IMG/VR virus record: IMGVR_UViG_3300025138_000152
Span: 1-34,832 of that record
Reading direction: 5' to 3' (one strand)
Length of the DNA stretch: 34,832 nucleotides
DNA from: a virus
A program made the position numbers and the translations under genes. This document shows, in pieces, positions 13,013-18,082 of this stretch; the first letter of the stretch is position 1, and each line of letters starts with the position of its first letter. Under the pieces are notes generated by a model. The model was given only the letters and a program-made list of their open reading frames with translations. It was not told the origin of the DNA and searched no databases.

Positions 13013-13540
13013 ATGAGAGAGATAAGCGGACTTTATAAATATAATGAATTGAAAGCAGTCTCTAAAATAGAGGCTTTATATCAGCAACGTGAAGCTGTAA
13101 TCGAAAAAGGATACATCTATAGTGAGGAATCTATAAATAGCTTAATTGTATTTGCTGAGATACTACACTCGGAACTGAAGGAGTTTGAAATAGATTTCTA
13201 TGGGTTTAAGAATAGTTTCTGCAAATTCAAGAAAGTATTCAAGTATAAGAATATAGACTTTGAAGATATAATAAAAACGATGAGAGAACATGATGGACTC
13301 TTCACCGGATACTACATCGACATAACGCTTCACGCTGCATTAGAGGAGTGTTTAGGGGATAAGGAATACAATCCTAACACAATACTACAAAGATGCTTTG
13401 ACGAGTGGCTAATCGCCTGTCAGGAGGAAGCTGCTGTATATTTAACAGAAGATTATTTAGTCCATAAGTTTAGCCATAATAATTATTTATTTTTGGAGGA
13501 TGGCACATTCTTTTCGCAAGAAAATAATTACATAGCGTAA
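13013..13540 (+). CDS. Hypothetical protein, unknown
   Basis: A 175-residue soluble protein from the ATG at 13013. It is helical in its first two thirds, with Trp and Cys near EWLIACQEEAAVYLTEDYL and a C-terminal LFLEDGTFFSQEN motif. The frame extends upstream to a TTG at 12983, but that would overlap the HNH-like gene by 25 bases and offers no benefit. The stop TAA at 13538-13540 is at the same time the first three bases of the first iteron of the adjacent array. No family recognised; it closes the operon that ends at the terminator 13629-13653. Confidence 0.65.
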   Translation: MREISGLYKYNELKAVSKIEALYQQREAVIEKGYIYSEESINSLIVFAEILHSELKEFEIDFYGFKNSFCKFKKVFKYKNIDFEDIIKTMREHDGLFTGYYIDITLHAALEECLGDKEYNPNTILQRCFDEWLIACQEEAAVYLTEDYLVHKFSHNNYLFLEDGTFFSQENNYIA

Positions 13541-13629
13541 ATGTGAATTCAATACCCCTAAATGTGAATTCAATAGGGGGTCAAATGTGAATTCAATACC
13601 CCCCCCGAACTATAAATGTGAATTCAATA
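13538..13629. repeat. Four-copy 16-base iteron array
   Basis: The identical core AAATGTGAATTCAATA occurs at 13539-13554, 13560-13575, 13583-13598 and 13614-13629. Start-to-start distances are 21, 23 and 31 bases, close to two, two and three helical turns, so proteins bound to each copy would lie on one face of the DNA. Each copy is followed by a run of C (copies 1, 3 and 4) or G (copy 2). The core contains the palindrome TGAATTCA. The C and G runs can also pair: CCCCTA 13555-13560 with TAGGGG 13574-13579, or GGGGGT 13576-13581 with ACCCCC 13598-13603, which are mutually exclusive. Likely an operator or a replication-initiator site. Confidence 0.85.
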
Positions 13630-13653
13630 CCCCCTTTCTTTGGGGGTTTTTTT
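13629..13653 (+). terminator. Intrinsic terminator at the end of the iteron array
   Basis: CCCCC (13630-13634) and GGGGG (13642-13646) enclose the loop TTTCTTT and are followed by seven T residues (13647-13653). The C run belongs to the fourth iteron copy, so the array is built into the terminator. Confidence 0.8.
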
Positions 13654-13676
13654 GTCTATTTTACATAATAAATAAT

Positions 13677-13788
13677 ATGTTAAAGTTTTGTTAAATGTTT
13701 GGCTATGTCAAAAATTCTATTAATTTAACGGGTGCGTGTTATCCTTATATAGTTCATTGATTTTGCCAAATGTTAAAGTTTTGTTAAA
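13677..13788. repeat. 19-base direct repeat, two copies
   Basis: The 19-mer ATGTTAAAGTTTTGTTAAA occurs at 13677-13695 and again at 13770-13788, 93 bases apart, in non-coding DNA between the terminator of the preceding operon and the promoter of the small-gene module. It may be an operator pair or the remnant of a local duplication. Confidence 0.7.
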
Positions 13789-13801
13789 ATGCGTTTTAAA
13801 C

Positions 13802-13831
13802 ATTGCACGTTAAAAATATTTTATACTTTTA
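13802..13831 (+). promoter_or_regulatory. Probable promoter for the small-gene module
   Basis: ATTG at 13802-13805, 18 bases, then TACTTTTA at 13824-13831, one base from TAnnTTTG. A start near 13837 would give a leader of about 29 bases consisting of the A-rich sequence repeated before several genes of the module. The remaining part of 13541-13865 holds the iterons, the terminator and the 19-base repeat pair and no gene. Confidence 0.5.
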
Positions 13832-13865
13832 TGGGGAAATAAATTATTAACTAAATTAAAACACT

Positions 13866-14027
13866 ATGGAATTACAAAGAATTTTAAGGGAAATCGAAAT
13901 TATTAAAAACAAAAAATCGTTATTAGAAAGCAAAAAACTTAAAATAGATATTGAGCTTAATAATTTGGCTAAAAAAAGAAGTAGTTTATTCTATTCGTTG
14001 CATCAAATTCATTTTAATAATAATTAA
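13866..14027 (+). CDS. Small coiled-coil protein, module gene 1
   Basis: A 53-residue ORF, MELQRILREIEIIKNKKSLL at the start, with heptad-like Ile and Leu and a charged Lys/Glu pattern through residue 40, then FYSLHQIHFNNN. It is the first gene after the probable promoter at 13802-13831 and carries the A-rich leader ending AACACTATG that is repeated before the next genes. No family recognised. Confidence 0.6.
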   Translation: MELQRILREIEIIKNKKSLLESKKLKIDIELNNLAKKRSSLFYSLHQIHFNNN

Positions 14028-14047
14028 CACACTAAATTAAAAACACT

Positions 14048-14194
14048 ATGAAAAAAAGTTATTATGTATTCTTTAATGTTGACAATCAAATTTATGAAGT
14101 TATTGATTGCACTTATACTGTTAAACAGCCAGTAGTTAAAACTTTTAAGTATGAGGCTAATGCTTACCAATTTATGAAAAACTTAAAAAACTAA
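14048..14194 (+). CDS. Small protein, module gene 2
   Basis: A 48-residue ORF beginning MKKSYYVFFNVDNQIYEVID and ending QFMKNLKN, mainly beta-strand in character with a helical end. It is preceded by another copy of the leader CTAAATTAAAAACACTATG. The presence of the shared leader supports translation although no homologue is recognised. Confidence 0.6.
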   Translation: MKKSYYVFFNVDNQIYEVIDCTYTVKQPVVKTFKYEANAYQFMKNLKN

Positions 14195-14205
14195 ATTAAA
14201 ACACT

Positions 14206-14487
14206 ATGAAAACAGAAAAACAATTTACAAGAACCAATGGCTTTAAACAAAAAATTTGGTTTGCGAATAATTACGGAATAAGTTTAATAAATGTTCCATT
14301 TACTGCCTCTGGCGATGATTTTAGCTATGGTCTCGAATGCGCATTAATCCACAAAGAGGAAGAAAATATCATATCTAATAATAAGAAATTTAGTAAGTTT
14401 TGTCATGGGGATTCTGTCAAAGCATATTTAGATGGTGAAGACTTATTAAAAGCATTGAAATTAGTTAAAAAATTAAAATGTAGATAA
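14206..14487 (+). CDS. Hypothetical protein, module gene 3
   Basis: A 93-residue protein starting MKTEKQFTRTNGFKQKIWFA. A beta-rich first half (NYGISLINVPFTASGDDFSYG) and a helical Lys-rich C-terminus (DLLKALKLVKKLKCR) are visible. Its leader and first six codons are nearly identical to those of the gene at 14517 (MKTEKQ in both), a local duplication. Function unknown. Confidence 0.62.
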   Translation: MKTEKQFTRTNGFKQKIWFANNYGISLINVPFTASGDDFSYGLECALIHKEEENIISNNKKFSKFCHGDSVKAYLDGEDLLKALKLVKKLKCR

Positions 14488-14516
14488 AAGAAATTATTAA
14501 CTAAATTAAAACCACT

Positions 14517-14630
14517 ATGAAAACAGAAAAACAAATTATCAGAACTATTGACAATTTTAGTAGGTACTTATTTTTAGCCTGCCTAATTTCAACACCTATA
14601 TTTTTAATCTATAACCTTATAAAATTATAA
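14517..14630 (+). CDS. Small single-pass membrane protein, module gene 4
   Basis: A 37-residue ORF, MKTEKQIIRTIDNFSRYLFL then ACLISTPIFLIYNLIKL. Residues 17-36 form one membrane helix with a basic N-terminus inside. The first ten residues duplicate the start of the gene at 14206, as does the leader. A promoterless duplicate leader joined to a different C-terminus suggests a shuffled start. Confidence 0.55.
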   Translation: MKTEKQIIRTIDNFSRYLFLACLISTPIFLIYNLIKL

Positions 14631-14634
14631 TACT

Positions 14635-14883
14635 ATGAAATTAATCGGAATAACTGCAAAAGAAATCGTTTCAAGAGCTTGCCCAATGAAAAAAAAGGAT
14701 ATCTTTTTTGTCCTTCATGGTTTTGTTGAATGGTCCTGTAATGATGCACAAAAAGGCGTAGAGCTTGGAGACTCAATTGAGACAACCATAAATATAGATA
14801 TTCACGAATTTCTAGAATGGTTTGATACAAAAACAATAAATGAACTAAAAAAAGCATTAATCAACCATATTAAAACAAAATAA
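14635..14883 (+). CDS. Hypothetical protein, module gene 5
   Basis: An 82-residue protein starting MKLIGITAKEIVSRACPMKK. A helix-strand pattern is seen up to residue 45, then an amphipathic helical end (FLEWFDTKTINELKKALINHI). It starts four bases after the stop of the preceding membrane protein and its stop is three bases before the GP88-like gene. No family recognised. Confidence 0.6.
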   Translation: MKLIGITAKEIVSRACPMKKKDIFFVLHGFVEWSCNDAQKGVELGDSIETTINIDIHEFLEWFDTKTINELKKALINHIKTK

Positions 14884-14886
14884 ACA

Positions 14887-15492
14887 ATGGAACTTTTAAC
14901 ACAAAACACAAAACTAAAAAGTACGTCAAAGATAATAGGCAAAAGGGTTTTTAATTTCGGTATTACCGCATATAAAAGTATAACGGGCAAAATAATTTGT
15001 CCGTTCGCTGATAAATGCGTAAAGTATTGTTATGCACAAAAGGGTGCATACTCCTGGTCTAATGTGAAACCCGCATTTGAAAAGCGTTACGAAATAACAA
15101 AACAAGATAATTTCATTGAGTTAATGAATAAGGAAATAAAACGTAAAAAAGTAGACTTTCTAAGGGTACATGATTCGGGGGATTTTTATTCTAATGCCTA
15201 CATTCAAAAGTGGTTTAAAATAGCGAACCAAAACCCGAACGTGAATTTTTATGCTTACACAAAAAGCATTCCTTTGTTTAAAGGATTGGCAATACCTAAA
15301 AATTTTGATATAATATTTTCGGAGGGTTCAAAAGTTGACGAACTTATAAATGTCAAAACGGATAGGCACGCAAAGATTTTCAATAGTGTTGAAGAACTAG
15401 AAAAGGCGGGTTATATCAACGCATCCAAAAACGATTTAAATGCAACAAAATTCTTTACTAATAACCACAAAGTTGGTTTGGTATATCATTAA
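14887..15492 (+). CDS. GP88-family protein
   Basis: A 201-residue protein with the pattern of the Gene product 88 family known from phages and plasmids. A cysteine cluster CPFADKCVKYCYA at 38-50 (C38, C44, C48) is followed by GAYSWSNVKPAFEKRYEI, FLRVHDSGDFYSNAYIQKWF at about 91-110, and FYAYTKSIPL. Conserved Ser-Gly-Asp-Phe and the YTKS motif are intact. The C-x5-C-x3-C spacing and the barrel-like pattern recall radical-SAM enzymes, but no activity is established as far as I know. It is the largest gene of the small-gene module and the only one with a recognisable wide family. Confidence 0.78.
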   Translation: MELLTQNTKLKSTSKIIGKRVFNFGITAYKSITGKIICPFADKCVKYCYAQKGAYSWSNVKPAFEKRYEITKQDNFIELMNKEIKRKKVDFLRVHDSGDFYSNAYIQKWFKIANQNPNVNFYAYTKSIPLFKGLAIPKNFDIIFSEGSKVDELINVKTDRHAKIFNSVEELEKAGYINASKNDLNATKFFTNNHKVGLVYH

Positions 15493-15502
15493 AAAAAAGA
15501 TT

Positions 15503-15658
15503 ATGATTTTAAGACAATTTACATTTCATTATACCGATAAAAGGATTGGTTCAAAAATATTTAATAAATTTTGTATATATCCAAAAAAAACAAAACTATA
15601 TAAACAAGGAATAAAAATGCTCAACAATGGGCAAATAACAAGATTAGATATAAATTAA
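15503..15658 (+). CDS. Small basic protein, module gene 7
   Basis: A 51-residue ORF from the ATG at 15503, MILRQFTFHYTDKRIGSKIF and a Lys-rich remainder ending RLDIN. The frame extends upstream to 15440 within the GP88-like gene, but the ATG is preferred because the short spacing from the previous stop fits. No family recognised. Confidence 0.5.
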   Translation: MILRQFTFHYTDKRIGSKIFNKFCIYPKKTKLYKQGIKMLNNGQITRLDIN

Positions 15659-15665
15659 AAACATT

Positions 15666-15734
15666 ATGAGCGCACTATTATTCTTATCAATACCAATACT
15701 TTTTATATTAATACTTATAATTTTAATACTATGA
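15666..15734 (+). CDS. 22-residue hydrophobic peptide
   Basis: The ORF reads MSALLFLSIPILFILILI and ends ILIL; it is almost wholly Leu, Ile and Phe and would span the membrane once. Its ATG is preceded by AAACATT like neighbouring module genes and its TGA overlaps the next ATG (ATGA), which is why a real peptide is plausible although it is tiny. It resembles membrane-active toxins or small holin-like peptides in composition only. Confidence 0.4.
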   Translation: MSALLFLSIPILFILILIILIL

Positions 15735-15940
15735 AACAAAAAGAAACATTCACTAGGGAAATAACGTACAAAATGCGAAACGGAAAAGTCATAAAAGCGG
15801 TAAAAAAATTTAATAATTTACCGCATTTCGATAATTACTATAACAAGTTAGTTCAGGCGCAATGTACTATATTAGATATTACAAATCCAGTTCAGGACTT
15901 TTATAGGAATGTAAATAAGATTTTCAATTATGGGCAATAG
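15731..15940 (+). CDS. Hypothetical protein, module gene 9
   Basis: A 69-residue basic protein, MKQKETFTREITYKMRNGKV at the start, with a beta-hairpin-like first half (ITYKMRNGKVIKAVKKF) and a helical second half ending NKIFNYGQ. Overlaps the hydrophobic peptide by four bases and the next ORF by 11 bases. No family recognised. Confidence 0.6.
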   Translation: MKQKETFTREITYKMRNGKVIKAVKKFNNLPHFDNYYNKLVQAQCTILDITNPVQDFYRNVNKIFNYGQ

Positions 15941-16076
15941 AATACAATTCGAGCACCTTAGAAAGGCTAAAAAAGATAATAGGAAGTACTATTCCATAAA
16001 TTGGAAGGATGGAACTACAACTTATTTAAATAAAGAAACTAATAAAATAGAAACTATTAAAACAAAATTATTATGA
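15930..16076 (+). CDS. Small basic protein, module gene 10
   Basis: A 48-residue ORF, MGNRIQFEHLRKAKKDNRKY then YSINWKDGTTTYLNKETNKIE and a Lys-rich end. The strand pattern 'Y.INW.DG...YLN..' suggests a small beta-hairpin. It overlaps both neighbours in different frames (11 bases upstream, 4 downstream). No family recognised. Confidence 0.5.
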   Translation: MGNRIQFEHLRKAKKDNRKYYSINWKDGTTTYLNKETNKIETIKTKLL

Positions 16077-16330
16077 AAGTAAAAATACAACAAAGATGCG
16101 TTTATCATAAATTCGCTGAGATAGAAATCGAAATACCCGATACAATAACTAAAGAAACTATTCGAGACTATTTAGAAGATAGGGAAGATATTGATGAGCA
16201 AATTGATGAGGAAATATCTAAAGCTGAATATGAAGATGGGTTTGGTTGCGATTCAGCAATGAATGATATCGAATCAGAATCAGAGCATAGATATCAATGC
16301 GATAAACTTAAAACAGGGGGCCACCTATAA
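16073..16330 (+). CDS. Acidic protein, module gene 11
   Basis: An 85-residue, strongly acidic protein. The start MKVKIQQRCVYHKFAEIEIE is beta-rich, then a helical, Asp/Glu-rich region (IRDYLEDREDIDEQIDEEISKAEYEDGFG) and a C-terminal SESEHRYQCDKLKTGGHL. I recall short acidic phage proteins with an ISKAEYExGFG...GGHL arrangement without known roles. Such proteins may mimic DNA, which is speculation. Overlaps the previous gene by four bases. Confidence 0.62.
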   Translation: MKVKIQQRCVYHKFAEIEIEIPDTITKETIRDYLEDREDIDEQIDEEISKAEYEDGFGCDSAMNDIESESEHRYQCDKLKTGGHL

Positions 16331-16342
16331 AACAAAATTATT

Positions 16343-16591
16343 ATGAAAAAACTTGAAACAAGATTAAAAAAGAATTGCATTAAAGTTGATTTGATTAATG
16401 GAGTTGACACAAAAGAAAATATTATAAAATATTATGAAAATATTCCTTTTGTTAAATTGTTGCATATTTATAATAAATATAACGGTTTAAAGATTTATAA
16501 GAAAATAGAAAAGCAAGACTTTAAAAAGTCTTATTCATTGGATTTTTTGCAATTAGAAGTTATTTTAAATACAATTAACAAAAAACAATAA
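16343..16591 (+). CDS. Hypothetical protein, module gene 12
   Basis: An 82-residue Lys-rich protein beginning MKKLETRLKKNCIKVDLING. It is mainly helical, with a central FVKLLHIYNKYNGLKIYKKIE and ends LEVILNTINKKQ. It is preceded by AAACAAAATTATTATG, the same leader seen before the gene at 16073. No family recognised. Confidence 0.58.
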   Translation: MKKLETRLKKNCIKVDLINGVDTKENIIKYYENIPFVKLLHIYNKYNGLKIYKKIEKQDFKKSYSLDFLQLEVILNTINKKQ

Positions 16592-16594
16592 ATT

Positions 16595-16819
16595 ATGAGC
16601 GACGATTATTTAAAAGGGTTCGACCCATTAGAAGACAAAGAAAATGTAAACCTTGAGGATAAGGTTGAAAAGTATGTTAATTGGTTTATTTATGAATGTA
16701 GCGACCAGCACGATGAACTTTTCTGGCTAATTGACTCGGCAATTAACCCGACAAAAGAAACCGCCGAAAATGTCAGCGACGTAATGAACGACACTTATAA
16801 TATAATGAACGAAAGATAA
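16595..16819 (+). CDS. Hypothetical acidic protein, module gene 13
   Basis: A 74-residue acidic protein, MSDDYLKGFDPLEDKENVNL at the start, with two Trp and an acidic helix (VNWFIYECSDQHDELFWLID) and an Asn/Asp-rich end. It starts three bases after the preceding stop. Composition is unlike the basic neighbours. No family recognised. Confidence 0.58.
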   Translation: MSDDYLKGFDPLEDKENVNLEDKVEKYVNWFIYECSDQHDELFWLIDSAINPTKETAENVSDVMNDTYNIMNER

Positions 16820-16826
16820 CAACATT

Positions 16827-17042
16827 ATGAAGAAACAAGAAGGAAAAAATTGGTGGGAAAGTGAATTAGTAAACCATCCACCATCAAAGATGGTTATTGA
16901 AAGAAACAAATTAATAGAAAAACTAAATAAGGAAAGAATGCAAAACAGGGAAATAGTAAGCAATTGTTGTGGAGCTGGAATACACTTAACCGATATTTGT
17001 ATGCAGTGCGGTGAACATTGTGACGCTGAAATACTACATTAA
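16827..17042 (+). CDS. Small zinc-ribbon protein, last module gene
   Basis: A 71-residue protein. The N-terminal helical region (KMVIERNKLIEKLNKERMQNREIV) is followed by the cysteine pattern SNCCGAGIHLTDICMQCGEHCD, that is CC then C-x-x-C and HC, a likely zinc ribbon of the kind I know from small phage proteins with 'CCGA...C..C.EHC'. It is the last gene of the module, and the terminator at 17076-17100 follows 34 bases later. Confidence 0.66.
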   Translation: MKKQEGKNWWESELVNHPPSKMVIERNKLIEKLNKERMQNREIVSNCCGAGIHLTDICMQCGEHCDAEILH

Positions 17043-17075
17043 CAATTGAACTTAAAATAAATAATAATAATAATT

Positions 17076-17100
17076 AACCCTCTTAACTGAGGGTTTTTTT
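17076..17100 (+). terminator. Intrinsic terminator of the small-gene module
   Basis: AACCCTC (17076-17082) pairs with GAGGGTT (17089-17095) around the loop TTAACT, with T residues to 17100. A textbook terminator 34 bases after the zinc-ribbon gene. Confidence 0.88.
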
Positions 17101-17162
17101 ATGGCGTATAATTGCCTAATGTATTGGCTATCAATAGAACAAGATTAAATATAGGTTGAATA

Positions 17163-17222
17163 GGTGCGTTTGTCTTCCCTCACGTCCATTTTAAGCTACC
17201 TCACGTCCATTTTAAGCGCACC
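17163..17222. repeat. Two 19-base iterons inside an inverted repeat
   Basis: CCTCACGTCCATTTTAAGC occurs at 17178-17196 and, identically, at 17199-17217, a 21-base period (two helical turns). The pair is enclosed by GGTGCG (17163-17168) and CGCACC (17217-17222), which are inverted repeats of each other. The sequence is GC-richer than its surroundings. It looks like a protein-binding site such as a replication origin or recombination site. No gene is present. Confidence 0.8.
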
Positions 17223-17592
17223 AAACCAATTTCCTATGCTCGTATACCACTCAATTTAATATATGCCCTTAGAAACGCTTAGAATCAATTTTGTATTATC
17301 TCAACATTCTTATACATCAATGCCAGTTACTGATTTAATGCCATTAGAACTACTTAGAATGCGATTTAAGGCTATAAGCTATATAAGACGTTTTAAGCCA
17401 CTCAAATATGCTCAGGTATATATGAACACCTTGCAATATACTAAAGTCGCTTAAAAGTACCTTAGAATGCGTTTTAAGGGGTACTCTGCCCAGTTGCTCG
17501 GGGTCTAAGTGTATTACACCAAACTCTCCTCACAAGACATATTTCCACCTGCCACATTATAATACTTAAAACAAATTCACTATCTTGCATCT
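17223..17592. repeat. Non-coding region with degenerate CTTAGAATGCG / TTTTAAG palindromes
   Basis: About 370 bases without a credible gene. Related elements: ATGCCCTTAGAAACGCTTAG at 17262 and a diverged copy ATGCCATTAGAACTACTTAG at 17339; CTTAGAATGCG at 17353-17363 and 17461-17471; and TTTTAAG-type half sites near 17391 and 17472. At 17457-17484 GTACCTTA and TAAGGGGTAC form an interrupted hairpin. A 63-residue ORF (17263-17454) is judged spurious because its repeats follow the DNA repeats. TCCACCTGCCA at 17544-17554 recurs at 17856-17866, on the far side of the next gene. Confidence 0.55.
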
Positions 17593-17853
17593 ATGAACCG
17601 CAACAAGCTACCTAATCAGCATAAATCTATTCCGGTCTTTAGGAATGACCAATGGAATTGTTTTAGATGGTGCATTAAGAATAACATCAAGGTTTATCCT
17701 GTGCCAAGAAAATGGGAAGAGAAAACCTATGAGATTGAAATATTCGACAACGGCACTACTCAACGAAGCGGAGTAAAATACAGCTACGAGGAGATGGCAT
17801 TAAAACTTTGGGAATTATACTGCGTAATCTACGACAGGAATAATACTATATAA
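17593..17853 (+). CDS. Conserved small phage protein, unknown
   Basis: An 86-residue protein, MNRNKLPNQHKSIPVFRNDQ then WNCFRWCIKNNIKVYPVPRKW and an EIEIFDNGTTQRSG hairpin with a C-terminal helix (SYEEMALKLWELYCVIYDR). It stands alone between two non-coding, repeat-rich stretches. The beta-hairpin plus basic helix could bind DNA, but this is inference. It is flanked by the 11-base direct repeat TCCACCTGCCA. A TATCTTGC box at 17581-17588, just before the ATG, resembles a degenerate -7 element. Confidence 0.6.
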   Translation: MNRNKLPNQHKSIPVFRNDQWNCFRWCIKNNIKVYPVPRKWEEKTYEIEIFDNGTTQRSGVKYSYEEMALKLWELYCVIYDRNNTI

Positions 17854-18082
17854 TCTCCACCTGCCATTCCATTGTAAAGTTACAAGTGCTACGAGTAACT
17901 GTATATATACTTTTTCTCTGAATATATAAATTTATAGAGTTACCTGTTAAGTTATGTTATATTAATTTACAAGTAACAAGTAACTGTATATATAATATAT
18001 ATATATATATAATAAAAAATGCAATCAAAATTATTATATTTATAGTGAGGTACAATTAATCAGGAATTTATTACTATAGTAT
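17854..18082. promoter_or_regulatory. AT-rich control region repeating the 3.5 kb motif
   Basis: No gene is seen. GTTACAAGTGCTACGAGTAAC at 17879-17899 is nearly the same as GTTACAAGTAATTACAAGTAAC at 3499-3520, and GTAACTGTATATATA occurs at 17895-17909 and 17980-17994. A long alternating TA run occupies about 17985-18010. TATATTTA at 18035-18042 may be a weak -7 box for the structural operon; no -33 partner is clear. The region lies directly before the first structural gene at 18083. Confidence 0.6.

Noticed and set aside
13538-13654. CRISPR array
   Set aside because: Four short repeats with almost no spacer between them, different spacing and no associated genes; the pattern is that of iterons.
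13736-13750. DnaA box (TTATCCTTA)
   Set aside because: Two mismatches to TTATNCACA and a single isolated copy; not enough to claim.
14633-14857. 74-residue minus-strand ORF
   Set aside because: Antisense of the plus-strand module gene at 14635-14883, which has a proper leader and coupled neighbours.
17263-17454. 63-residue ORF in the repeat-rich non-coding region
   Set aside because: Its internal repeats (MPLETLR, MPLELLR) follow the DNA repeats, and it has no leader like those of neighbouring genes and no recognisable fold.
17985-18010. Alternating TA run as a distinct functional element
   Set aside because: Simple-sequence DNA in an AT-rich intergenic region; only the longer GTAACT motif is specific enough to report.
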